From IMG/VR virus record IMGVR_UViG_3300040856_001006, positions 1 through 31,060 of that record: a stretch of 31,060 bases of DNA. One strand, 5' to 3'. This DNA is from a virus. Below, piece by piece: positions 14,744 through 22,945 of this stretch (its first letter is position 1; every line of letters begins with the position of its first letter). The translations under genes and the position numbers were made by a program. A model generated the notes under the pieces. It saw only the letters and a program-made list of their open reading frames with translations. It had not been told where the DNA came from and did no database searches.

Positions 14744-17700
14744 TTATGGGACTCCACCTGGAAGGTTGATCGGTACATATTGACCGTTCTCTAGGCGGTA
14801 ATAGCGCCCATCCGGGCCAATAAAGAGTGAGCCGTTTGTGTTGGCAACAGGGGTATACCCGGCGGCGTTAGATCCAGTGCCGGTTGGATCCCAAGTCTGG
14901 TTATTCCCGCCCGCATTTGTATTAGTTCCAGTCCCATTGTTAGTGCTATCCCCCGAAGTGTTTGTATCGGAGTTTGGATCCTGAGTGTCCGTTTCGGAGT
15001 CTTGTCCAGGTGGCGGCAAGTTTGAAGCGATTGTGCCTAATAGCTGTGGCATTGATGTCGCTACGTTCAAGACGTTGGTGGTCGCCGCAGTTTTTTGAGC
15101 GGAAGTTAAATTAGGATCAGCATAAATTGACGCGATAGATTCCATTGTTGAATACATAACGCTTGAGGCAGCTTGTGCATTGATTGAGTAATACTGGAAA
15201 TCTCGCTGAAGGGCATTTTCCGTTGCTCTCCAATCTTGCTCGTTTGTCTGCATATACTGCAAAAATGCCTGCTGGTCGTTTTGCATTAACTCATTGAAGG
15301 CGCGATCTGCCGCGTTCTCGCTTGCGGCAAATGCGTTCTGGTTATCCTGCATAAACTGCTGGAACGCCTGGGAATCATCCTGCAGAGACACTTGCAAGGC
15401 TCGGTCAAGCGCTCTTTCGGAGCTTTGGAATTGCCTGTCAAGCTGATTTTGAGTGCCTTGGAAACCAAACTGATTTCGCTGTAGGTCTGTCTGCAATGTT
15501 CGGTCAAGCTGATTCTCACTGCCAGTGAACGCGAACTGATTGGCCTGCAACGCACTTTGCAATTCTCTGTCCAAAGCATTTTCTGAGCTTTGGAAATCAA
15601 ATTGACGCGATTGCAATACCTCTCTGAGAATCCGATCTGCCGCGTTTTGCTCGGCAGTAAACATCTGGTCATCTTCTTGCATGATTCGTGCGTTTTCACG
15701 TTGCAAGAAATTCTGCAGAGCAATGTTTGCCTGGTTCGCATTGAACTGACCGGCTTCGTTTACAGACTCAGCATTGAAGCGATTGGTGACGTTTTGCTCG
15801 CCAACATTGAAGATATTGACGTTGGTGCCAAGAGACGCATCCTGCAAATTAGCTTGATTCTGAGCGTTCACATTCTGGGATGCCGCCTGCCGGAAAGTGT
15901 CAGCATCTTGCTGTGCGATCTGTAAAGCCTGGCTGTAAACGGCCTCTTCAGCCGCCTGGCCTGCTATAGATGAATTAAGCAATCCCCTGGCATTAGCCAT
16001 TTGCATCCCGCGGGTACGGGCTCTTGCTAACAGCGGGTTATCACTTTCGAGCAAGGCTTCAAGCCTTCTTTCCACCAGCTCGTCATCGGTAACCGTTCTC
16101 TGGGCAACTTCTGCAGAAACTGCTTCAGCTTGGCCGCTATCATCTACGGTGGTCGGAACATACGTTTCAGTTTGATCGACTGCTTGCTGTGCTGTAGTTT
16201 GCGATGGGGTTAGATCCGGCGTAGCAGTATCACCGTTGTTACCGGAGTCGCCTGTGTTGCCAGTATCGCCTGTGTTGCCAGTATCGCCTGTATTGCCAGT
16301 ATCGCCTGTATTGCCAGTATTATCAGTGCCGCCATTGTTTTGAGAATTTAGGTAAGCCTGACCCTCTGGCGAATCAATAATGCTCTGCCTAATTTCTTCT
16401 AGGCTAACTCCTGCTCTAGCTTGGTTCAGCCAGGTATTAAGACCGTCAGGAGCTGGCTGTCTGCCAAGGTGCTGTTGATAAAAGCCAGTGATGGCGTCTG
16501 TCGCAATCGCCTCATATTCTGGGGAGTTAGTTACTCCGGCGCGTATTTCTTCAATAGTCGCGCCATTCCTCATCTCGTCCAGCCAAAGATTTAAAAACTC
16601 TGGCGCAGGATCCCTGCCCAAAAAGCTCTGGTAGAAACCTTTAATCTGATCTGTGGCAGTTGCTTCATCAAAATCACCGCCAGCTCCGGTTTCGCCTGTC
16701 GTATCGCCTGCACCAGCAATTTCAGCCGCTGCTTGATCTAATGGCCCCAGGGCGGTAATTAACTGCTCCACGGTCACGCCAATGACGCCCGCCGCCTCTT
16801 GCGCGGTCAACAGATTGCTCTTCAGGCCATCAGCAATCGCGTACAGCGTATTGATGTTGTAAGTCAGCCCATCCGTTGAAACATATGTTTCGGAGTCATC
16901 GCCGCCTGAACTATCTTGACCGCCATTTTGCGCGCCCAAAAACTCAGGCGACTGCCTAATCGCTTGCTCGATTTCTGCGAGCGACATCCCGGAATCAACC
17001 CAGCCCTGGACAAACCCATCTGCTCCGTCCCTACCAAGAAGCGACTGATAAAGACCTTGAACCTCATCTGCTGTTACACCGTCACTTCCAGCCTGTGCAA
17101 GTTGTTGCGCCTCTTGAGAGTTAGCGATCGCCTGCTCAACGTCACCCAGCGTTGCACTACCGTTTGCAATAGATGCAACCCACTGATCTAAATATTCTTG
17201 CTGTGGCGCTCTCCCCAGATACTGCTGATAGAATCTAGCGACTTGAGATGAAAGCTCATACGCCCCAACAGCATCAGATCCAGCGCCAGCAGAACCATCC
17301 GCTACATCCGCTACTGCCGTTTCAGAAGCCGCAGTTTGGTTTTGTACGGCGGCAATCTGATTGTTGAAAGCACTGGTTGCGCCGGAAGCTGTTTGAGTTG
17401 CTTGCTGATTAGTTTGAGCATTTTCGGCAGTTTGTGCGGTTTGTGCGGTTTGTGCGGTTTGCGCGGTTTGCGCGGTTTGGTTTTGCGCGGAAGCTAGCTG
17501 AGCGTTAAACGCATTAGCTGCGCCGGAACTTGCTTGTGGGGTAGGGGCCGCAGATGTCTCCCCAGGCTGGCCGAACTGGCTTTCACGGTATGCAATAGCC
17601 TCTGGAGAGTTAGCGATTGCCTTGCCAATGTCAGCCATTGACGCACCGCCTTGGAGCAAGCCAGTCCAGTATTCAGCCCCACCAGCGTCCGGGGCCCGGC

Positions 17701-17932
17701 CTAACAGGTTTTGATAAGCCTGATTGACAAAATCTTGCGGGCTTGGTGCCGCAGACGGCTCACCGTTAGCCGAGACAAATGCCCTGGGCGATGACATACC
17801 ACTATTAAGCAAGCCAGCAGGCATGGATGTGCCGGGTGCGACAGGCGTTTGTGCTGGAAGCTCCAGCTTTTCATCATCTATCCTGCGGGCACCGCCACGC
17901 CTGCCCATGAAGGACATTCCGGTTGTCGGCAT
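14744..17932 (-). CDS. Large virion-type protein with DUF4214-like modules and helical repeats
   Basis: A 1062-residue protein. Five copies of a roughly 50-residue DUF4214-like unit (FYQxxLGRxPxxxxLxxW...G.sl.eI..aI..SPE) lie near residues 66-115, 226-276, 288-333, 427-473 and 478-525. Low-complexity linkers separate them: a TAQ repeat at 153-170 and an NTGDTG repeat at 537-566. A further helical unit (YNINTLYAIADGLKSNLLTA) sits at 358-405. Residues 605-700 match a segment I know from other phage virion proteins, with MANARGLLNSSIAGQAAEEA and QALQIAQQDADTF. Residues about 755-912 are a Q/N-rich amphipathic helix built of 22-residue repeats. The C-terminus carries a short SLFIGPDGRYYRLENG strand unit. 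The ATG follows AAAGGAG. DUF4214 is better known from bacterial surface or secreted proteins. The role is unknown; it may be a structural or appendage protein. Confidence 0.72.
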   Translation of the reverse strand: MPTTGMSFMGRRGGARRIDDEKLELPAQTPVAPGTSMPAGLLNSGMSSPRAFVSANGEPSAAPSPQDFVNQAYQNLLGRAPDAGGAEYWTGLLQGGASMADIGKAIANSPEAIAYRESQFGQPGETSAAPTPQASSGAANAFNAQLASAQNQTAQTAQTAQTAQTAQTAENAQTNQQATQTASGATSAFNNQIAAVQNQTAASETAVADVADGSAGAGSDAVGAYELSSQVARFYQQYLGRAPQQEYLDQWVASIANGSATLGDVEQAIANSQEAQQLAQAGSDGVTADEVQGLYQSLLGRDGADGFVQGWVDSGMSLAEIEQAIRQSPEFLGAQNGGQDSSGGDDSETYVSTDGLTYNINTLYAIADGLKSNLLTAQEAAGVIGVTVEQLITALGPLDQAAAEIAGAGDTTGETGAGGDFDEATATDQIKGFYQSFLGRDPAPEFLNLWLDEMRNGATIEEIRAGVTNSPEYEAIATDAITGFYQQHLGRQPAPDGLNTWLNQARAGVSLEEIRQSIIDSPEGQAYLNSQNNGGTDNTGNTGDTGNTGDTGNTGDTGNTGDSGNNGDTATPDLTPSQTTAQQAVDQTETYVPTTVDDSGQAEAVSAEVAQRTVTDDELVERRLEALLESDNPLLARARTRGMQMANARGLLNSSIAGQAAEEAVYSQALQIAQQDADTFRQAASQNVNAQNQANLQDASLGTNVNIFNVGEQNVTNRFNAESVNEAGQFNANQANIALQNFLQRENARIMQEDDQMFTAEQNAADRILREVLQSRQFDFQSSENALDRELQSALQANQFAFTGSENQLDRTLQTDLQRNQFGFQGTQNQLDRQFQSSERALDRALQVSLQDDSQAFQQFMQDNQNAFAASENAADRAFNELMQNDQQAFLQYMQTNEQDWRATENALQRDFQYYSINAQAASSVMYSTMESIASIYADPNLTSAQKTAATTNVLNVATSMPQLLGTIASNLPPPGQDSETDTQDPNSDTNTSGDSTNNGTGTNTNAGGNNQTWDPTGTGSNAAGYTPVANTNGSLFIGPDGRYYRLENGQYVPINLPGGVP
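15197..15670. repeat. Diverged ~66-bp repeats encoding 22-residue helical units
   Basis: This stretch encodes residues about 755-912 of the DUF4214-bearing protein. Three clear 22-residue units follow each other (MFTAEQNAADRILREVLQSR, then DFQSSENALDRELQSALQAN, then AFTGSENQLDRTLQTDLQRN, each closed by QF) and more degenerate ones follow. The consensus is xFxxxENxLDRxLQxxLQxxQ. Twenty-two residues equal two 11-residue steps, which fits a long regular amphipathic helix. Confidence 0.75.
16241..16320. repeat. 18-bp tandem repeat (NTGDTG coding)
   Basis: Four full 18-bp units of the type gccagtatcgcctgtgtt occur at 16241-16258 (diverged), 16259-16276, 16277-16294 and 16295-16312, followed by a partial copy. 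The last two differ from the second at one base. On the minus strand they encode the NTGDTG linker of the DUF4214-bearing protein. A unit length divisible by three means gain or loss of copies would keep the frame. Confidence 0.9.
17430..17474. repeat. 9-bp tandem repeat (TAQ coding)
   Basis: Five consecutive 9-bp units occur: gtttgtgcg three times, then gtttgcgcg twice. They encode the Thr-Ala-Gln repeat of the DUF4214-bearing protein on the minus strand. The near-perfect copies suggest recent slippage. Confidence 0.9.
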
Positions 17933-17971
17933 TATCTGCTCCTTTACAAGACGCTAGAGTGGGGGAAGGAT

Positions 17972-18352
17972 TTATGCCGGCTGTGTCGGCCAGTCAGCAC
18001 CCTCTAGTAAAGGCCAGTTTGCGTGGGTAGGTAGATCCCTAAGCGCCTGACGGTAAGTGGCCCAGTCAGCATCAACAACGCCGCCCTCTTCCATTGCCTT
18101 AACAACAACCCAGTCAGACTCGTCAAGAAACTGATTGCGGAGGTTGCGGTTATGTATCTCACCGAAGTCAGAGAAAGCAGCGGATTGAATCGCCGCGATC
18201 TCATCATCAGTCAAGGCAACAACGTCACCATCCGAGTTCTTTTTAATCTGGTCGCCCACGGCAAACTCGACTCTCTCGAAGTCGTCTCGCGTGGTTGCAG
18301 ACATTGCAACGCAAGCCCCAGACTTATCAAATTGTGCAAATGAAACAGCCAT
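17972..18352 (-). CDS. Tail fibre assembly chaperone-like protein
   Basis: A 126-residue protein whose C-terminal half has the pattern of phage tail assembly chaperones (Pfam Phage_tail_APC type): RNQFLDESDWVVVKAMEEGG, then DADWATYRQALRDLP and a proline-rich end (ANWPLLEGADWPTQP). Such proteins help trimeric fibres fold and are commonly encoded directly after the fibre gene, as here. The ATG overlaps the preceding fibre stop (TAATG). The N-terminal half (AVSFAQFDKSGACVAMSATT) is a small beta region also typical of the group. It is a cytoplasmic assembly factor and probably not in the virion. Confidence 0.82.
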   Translation of the reverse strand: MAVSFAQFDKSGACVAMSATTRDDFERVEFAVGDQIKKNSDGDVVALTDDEIAAIQSAAFSDFGEIHNRNLRNQFLDESDWVVVKAMEEGGVVDADWATYRQALRDLPTHANWPLLEGADWPTQPA

Positions 18353-19446
18353 TATCGATCTCCGTATAAAGCCGCGGCCGCGGTGTAAATGGTGTAGGGG
18401 TAGTTCACGCTATCTGCTGCAGTGACACATCGCGCAGTCTGCAATGCAGAAAGGATCCTGATATCGCAAAAAATGCTTGAATCAGAAAAGGTCGTAGCCA
18501 AATCGTAAAACTGGTTGGTGTCCGGGAATTTGTAGGTTGTCTGGTAAGAGTGAGTAGATACCAGCATTACCAGCACCGTGGTGTTAGCAGGCACCGGCAC
18601 GGTTTGGGCTCCGTGGTCGTAGTCAACATTATTAGAAGAGTAAACGCTCAGCGACGTCCAAGATCCACCCGTCTGCTGCGAATACAAAGTTCCAGAGCCA
18701 GAAGGAGTGTAATAACCAATGGCGGTGCCCTGATTACTTGTGTAACTCGAGCATTTAGCTTTAACTGTGACGTTAATAGCAGCATTGCTACTGTTTCTGA
18801 TTGGCAAAACCCTAAAGGTATGACCGCCATAGCTGGTTGAGTTTTGGTTATATTCGTAGTGCTTATACCAGTTGCCCACGCGATTGTTGTGAGCAAAAAC
18901 AGCTACCCTCACATTAGATCCAAAGTAGTTGTTGGCAAACATTTTAGTGCCTGTGGTCAGATGGGGGTCGCCATCTCCCAAAAACAAATTCCAGGTAACA
19001 TCGTCATTGGTGTTGTTGAAAGCGTTTTCCGGTGAATAGTTATTGCCATTCGAGTCAGTGCTAGACCAGCCTCCACTGGAGTAGGTGTTGCCGCGAGCAG
19101 TTTGGGTTTCAACCGTCCCGATAAGTAAGGATGAATTACTGTCGACTGGCAATCCTGGTGAGGCGCTTGCCCATGACGCGGCAGTGCCATTGGTTGTTAA
19201 TACCTGGCCGTTATTTCCGGCTCCTGTGGGCAGGGCGAATCCGCCAAATTGAAGCTGTCCGGCACCATCGGTTGTAACAGGCTTGTTTGCAGCGCCATCA
19301 GACGCAGGCAACGCCAAAGGCGAAAATGTAAGCGCCCCGGTAGTTGACCCGACAAGCGCCTGGTTGTTTGCTGTGGCATCAGTAGCGGGCAGAGTCAGTA
19401 CGTCCCCGCCATTCTTCTGAATCTGATCTACAATAATCTTAGACAT
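18352..19446 (-). CDS. Tail fibre / appendage protein with conserved N-terminal anchor
   Basis: A 364-residue protein with the N-terminal signature MSKIIVDQIQKNGGDVLTLP that many aquatic phages carry at the start of appendage proteins. Residues about 15-95 hold repeats of the 'short strand-turn' type: LPASDGAANKPVTTDGAGQL, and GNNGQVLTTNGTAASW. The TDGAGQL element is also found in the fibre at 21734-22945. Residues 100-364 form a beta-rich distal domain with many N, S, T and Y (TWNLFLGDGDPHLTTG, VRVAVFAHNNRVGNWYKHYE). This is probably an adhesin head. It overlaps the chaperone gene in TAATG, so it is likely folded or assembled with the chaperone's help. Confidence 0.75.
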   Translation of the reverse strand: MSKIIVDQIQKNGGDVLTLPATDATANNQALVGSTTGALTFSPLALPASDGAANKPVTTDGAGQLQFGGFALPTGAGNNGQVLTTNGTAASWASASPGLPVDSNSSLLIGTVETQTARGNTYSSGGWSSTDSNGNNYSPENAFNNTNDDVTWNLFLGDGDPHLTTGTKMFANNYFGSNVRVAVFAHNNRVGNWYKHYEYNQNSTSYGGHTFRVLPIRNSSNAAINVTVKAKCSSYTSNQGTAIGYYTPSGSGTLYSQQTGGSWTSLSVYSSNNVDYDHGAQTVPVPANTTVLVMLVSTHSYQTTYKFPDTNQFYDLATTFSDSSIFCDIRILSALQTARCVTAADSVNYPYTIYTAAAALYGDR

Positions 19447-19466
19447 GGTTAGTTCCTATGTTGAAA

Positions 19467-20144
19467 TTAGCTCGCGGGGACGCGAAGTTTTTTGTAAACG
19501 TAGATATTGCTATCTCCGTAAAGTGACGATGGGCTGGCGGAGGCTGATCCTGTAAAGCCAATACCAAACGCATCGAAATCTGCAGCCGCAACCAGATGGT
19601 GATCCGTGACTTTTCTAAAAGTTTGATAGCCCGAGGCAGCAGGGATTCCATTTTCATGGCGAACGCTAAACTGCCTACGGCCGTTATTTGGTGCGTTTAA
19701 TTTATTGATCCAAATGGTCATTTCGCGCCAGTTTGAGCCTTCGATAGCGTCGGTTTGCCCCGCTGAAAGCTGAAGATCACTGCCGGAAAAACTTGTATTG
19801 CTACTAACGTAGGGAGACGCAGAATCTCTGTAGATTTGATATTGCCACTGGGTTGTGCCGCTTATACCGGATAAGCCTTTCTGAATGTTGAGGTAGCAGT
19901 AACCCTGGGAACTGCCCCCCCAGTTTTTCATAATCACGCGGTAGGCTTGCACGTTGTCAAAATCAACGCTGGGAATAATCGTAAAAGGATAAGACTGCGC
20001 GGATGAGTATCTAGTTTGAGTATCCAAAACCCACTCGCTGTTTTGCGCTATGAGAGTTTTAACGTCAGAGGATGTCAGGCCACTGGAGCCTACACTGGCC
20101 TCAATTCCACCCGCAGCGCTATTGAGTCGTATAGCTCTGCTCAT
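19467..20144 (-). CDS. Putative tail fibre / adhesin component (225 aa)
   Basis: A 225-residue protein translated directly from the preceding stop (TAAATG). A short helical start, SGLTSSDVKTLIAQNSEWVL, could be an anchoring helix. The rest is beta-rich with many aromatic residues and looks like one compact lectin-like or galactose-binding-like domain (for example QAYRVIMKNWGGSSQGYCYL, NWREMTIWINKLNAPN, DAFGIGFTGSASASP, SNIYVYKKLRVP). The order of strands would suit a jelly-roll, but no family can be named with confidence. It sits between two other fibre genes, so a role in host recognition is the most likely reading. An AGGAAC sequence for the next gene lies just downstream. Confidence 0.65.
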   Translation of the reverse strand: MSRAIRLNSAAGGIEASVGSSGLTSSDVKTLIAQNSEWVLDTQTRYSSAQSYPFTIIPSVDFDNVQAYRVIMKNWGGSSQGYCYLNIQKGLSGISGTTQWQYQIYRDSASPYVSSNTSFSGSDLQLSAGQTDAIEGSNWREMTIWINKLNAPNNGRRQFSVRHENGIPAASGYQTFRKVTDHHLVAAADFDAFGIGFTGSASASPSSLYGDSNIYVYKKLRVPAS

Positions 20145-21722
20145 TTAGATAGCCACCTCAGTAATGGTGATAGAAATATCTGCGGCGGCATCTAAATTTT
20201 CTGCATAGACAGAATCGCCGGAGTTAATAATCAATCCGTTGCGGGTGTAGTTCCCAACTGCTGTCTCTTTCTCGAGCAGTCCCGATTGGACAATATTTGC
20301 AAATCCAGTAACCACCTCAACAACCTCTCCTGTGGCACTGTTTACGAAATATTCTTTTTCGGGAGAGTCGGTAGTGTTGGCCTGGAAAACATAACTGCCA
20401 TCAATAAATTCTGAGGCCGATTTCCAGGTCTTTAAGTCAGTAGAAAACAGTGGGGCGGTTCCGGCGTAATTGCCGCCAACACTATACGAAACCCACAAAG
20501 ACGAGCCCACCTTTGCGGGTATCGTCATTTTGGCAACGCCCGCGGGAAATTCGGCCACCTTTTTCCACTTTGAAAACTGAGCTATGTTGGGGTTTGCAAG
20601 CGAGTTACTTACGGGCCCAGATCCTGAATCTCCCCAGGTAGCTACTGCAGAGCTAGAAAATTTCCCCCATTCAACCTCCCAAATGCCAGCCTCATCGGCA
20701 GTTCCTGTAGAAAAACAGAAATAATATCTATCCGTCGTTTTGTTGTACTTCATCCACTCGAACGAATTGGTAGCTGTTTGCATCCAGGTCGAATAGCTGC
20801 TGTAACTGAAGTTAGCGGGGGTCCCGAGAAACTGCGCGCCACTGGAGGTGTTAACAAAGGCCGTTTTATCTGCCGGGAGGGTTCCGCCCCACTCGCCCCG
20901 CCCGAAAGGAAACATACAAAGAAAATCTGTAGAGGCATTTCTCCAACCGCTTACGCAAATTAAGCCACCGTCAGCCACCATATGTGGTTTTGTATAAGAA
21001 TTTGAGGAATAGGTTACTGCGTCTTGAGAGCCGCCCTGGGCGTTATAAATACCGCTGTCGCTACTACGGTTTGCAGTTGAGTGGGTGCCTCCACCAACGA
21101 TAAACATCCCGGCAGAGGCATAATTCTGAGAGTTGTAGCCTAAAAACGCGCCAGTGTGTTGGTCAATGACAATCCCACGATCATAGTAACTGAGGCTGGC
21201 ACCAAAATTCCGATCAGCGTTATTGCCGGAATATGCAAAATACTGAGCAAAATTCGATTTGCTATCTAATACATTAGTAATGTAATTCGCCTGCTGCTGA
21301 TAAACGTGACCAAAGCCGCAAATAATGTCACTTGCATTGCCATACTCTGAAGGCTTCTGAAGCATCCAGGGATCATAGGTTTGAAATCGGCAAGACCAGC
21401 GGGTGTTGGCGACAGTGGTTTCAAAAGGGGTTCCCCCCGAGCCTAAGTAAGTAAAGCCATTCTGTGTATTCTGAACAACCGTAGCCCCCTTGTTGGGTAT
21501 GTCGATATCAATCGTGCGGTCTGTCCACACCATGCTGTATTTCTTTTCAGGAAAATTTAGCTGGGCGTTATTTGCATTGTGTACCAGCATTGAAAATTTT
21601 GGATTGAGCGTTGTGGTGTTTGAAACGGCATTGACACTAATCAATTGCGCGCTAGTGCTGGTATTGGTGTGTAAAAGAGCACCCCTTTTTGCCTGCAAAA
21701 TCGTGGATGTTCGTGAAGCCAT
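20145..21722 (-). CDS. Putative receptor-binding / adhesin-like tail protein
   Basis: A 525-residue beta-rich protein in the fibre cassette. It starts MASRTSTILQAKRGALLHTN, close in style to short adaptors that dock onto a fibre. The body is strand after strand rich in S, T, Y, W, G and N. The segment PLFSTDLKTWKSASEFIDG resembles an Asp-box/BNR unit ('S.D.G.TW'), and WSCRFQTYDPWMLQKP and FCFSTGTADEAGIWEVEWG look like further propeller blades. A beta-propeller is therefore possible, but I cannot count blades reliably. The C-terminus (NYTRNGLIINSGDSVYAENL) is a small jelly-roll-like end. The ATG at 21722 follows AGAGG. The stop abuts the next ATG directly (TAAATG). It could recognise a surface sugar. 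No hydrolase catalytic set was seen. Confidence 0.7.
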   Translation of the reverse strand: MASRTSTILQAKRGALLHTNTSTSAQLISVNAVSNTTTLNPKFSMLVHNANNAQLNFPEKKYSMVWTDRTIDIDIPNKGATVVQNTQNGFTYLGSGGTPFETTVANTRWSCRFQTYDPWMLQKPSEYGNASDIICGFGHVYQQQANYITNVLDSKSNFAQYFAYSGNNADRNFGASLSYYDRGIVIDQHTGAFLGYNSQNYASAGMFIVGGGTHSTANRSSDSGIYNAQGGSQDAVTYSSNSYTKPHMVADGGLICVSGWRNASTDFLCMFPFGRGEWGGTLPADKTAFVNTSSGAQFLGTPANFSYSSYSTWMQTATNSFEWMKYNKTTDRYYFCFSTGTADEAGIWEVEWGKFSSSAVATWGDSGSGPVSNSLANPNIAQFSKWKKVAEFPAGVAKMTIPAKVGSSLWVSYSVGGNYAGTAPLFSTDLKTWKSASEFIDGSYVFQANTTDSPEKEYFVNSATGEVVEVVTGFANIVQSGLLEKETAVGNYTRNGLIINSGDSVYAENLDAAADISITITEVAI

Positions 21723-21733
21723 TGGCTAAACCT

Positions 21734-22945
21734 CTATATAAGTCCGAAGTAAATGAGCTCACCGCTTGAGCGAACGGCATCAGATGACGCGCCCAGAGCA
21801 GGAGCGGCATCAACGCCTTGCACCGTGCCACTCGCTGTAACCGTGTAAGTAGCCGCATCTGCGATGTGCAGGATCTGATAAAAAACATGGCCGGAAGTAA
21901 CCGATTCCGACTCATCTATGTAACTGCCATCCTTTGCGATCGCAGGAACATCTGACACATGAAGCGTGGTATTCGCACTGGTAAAGCCCTGGTAAGTGCC
22001 TGTAACGGTCAGCGTCGCAGGAGTAATGCTGTAAGTCTCTTTGAATACAAAAGCGCCTTCCGGCGTGGTCAGCACCTGATAAGCCTGTGCTCCGCCGCCA
22101 ACAGCGCTGCCATCTGAGGATCCGCCAGAAATCGTGCTGAAGCCTAACTGCCCGGCACCGTCCGTAATGACTACCTGGCCGGGAGTTCCGTCAGCGGTAG
22201 GCAGATTTAGCGCAGTGACAAACGCCTGCAAATTCGCATCGTGGGCCAGAACATCAGTTCCGATAGCTAACCCCAGGTTCGTGCGCGCCGTGGCGATATT
22301 GGACAGGTCGCTCAGATTGTTTGCCGCTAATACAGCGCCGGCTACATTGAACGCGGCCTGATTCCATGAGCCAGAATCCAGCACATACAGTTGGTTTAAG
22401 GTGCTGTTCCAGTAGATCGCACCCTCTGCAACCCCTGACGTAGACGGTGCGCTTGCAAAGGCACCCAGGTACTTGGCTTGGAAGTCGCTCAGCGTAGTCG
22501 CGGCCGCACTCGCAGAATTCGCAGAGTTAGTCGCACTGGTCGCCGCAGCATTTGCGTGTCCTAGCGCGGTCGTAACATGATTGCTTGCAGTCGTAGCACT
22601 GCCTGCCGCAGCGGTAGCGCTGTTTGCGGCATTAGTGGCGCTCGTCGCCGCATTTGTTACTTCTGGAGCTACCGCCGCAAGAGCCGCAGTTTCAGCCGCA
22701 GGGACTGCCGCCGCTATTGCGCTTGCAGTAACAGTCGTATCAGCATACAGCTTGGTTACTGCATGGTCGTTAGAAGTAGGTGCCCCAACCGGGACAGGAT
22801 CCGAAAAACCTTGGCCCACTGCTAAAGGTGCCGGCAATTTGTCAAAGCCAGAAACTACATGGCCGTAGCGAGTATTGATATCCGCTGATCTTGCCAGCTC
22901 TCCTGGCAATAGATCCGAAACTGTCGGGACGTAGTTGTTTGTCAC
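21734..22945 (-). CDS. Tail fibre protein with Ala-rich coiled-coil shaft
   Basis: A 403-residue fibre. The N-terminal roughly 75 residues (LLPGELARSADINTRYGHVV, then APTSNDHAVTKLYAD) match the virion-attachment part of many phage fibres. Residues about 75-150 are an alanine-, serine- and threonine-rich repeat (NAATSATNAANSATAAAGSA and similar), a trimeric coiled-coil shaft. Then come a GAIYWNSTLNQLYVLDSGSW beta unit and a classic fibre repeat, NNLSDLSNIATARTNLGL. Next is a TDGAGQL motif shared with the gene at 18352-19446. The C-terminus is beta-rich. The start is GTG (22945-22943), supported by a strong AGGAGG nine bases upstream and by a GTGA overlap with the nozzle stop. This is probably the most proximal fibre or the fibre anchor. 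Confidence 0.83.
   Translation of the reverse strand: MTNNYVPTVSDLLPGELARSADINTRYGHVVSGFDKLPAPLAVGQGFSDPVPVGAPTSNDHAVTKLYADTTVTASAIAAAVPAAETAALAAVAPEVTNAATSATNAANSATAAAGSATTASNHVTTALGHANAAATSATNSANSASAAATTLSDFQAKYLGAFASAPSTSGVAEGAIYWNSTLNQLYVLDSGSWNQAAFNVAGAVLAANNLSDLSNIATARTNLGLAIGTDVLAHDANLQAFVTALNLPTADGTPGQVVITDGAGQLGFSTISGGSSDGSAVGGGAQAYQVLTTPEGAFVFKETYSITPATLTVTGTYQGFTSANTTLHVSDVPAIAKDGSYIDESESVTSGHVFYQILHIADAATYTVTASGTVQGVDAAPALGASSDAVRSSGELIYFGLI

Noticed and set aside
17972-22945. Diversity-generating retroelement acting on the fibre genes
   Set aside because: No reverse transcriptase, no template/variable repeat pair and no adenine-biased C-terminal region were seen in the window.
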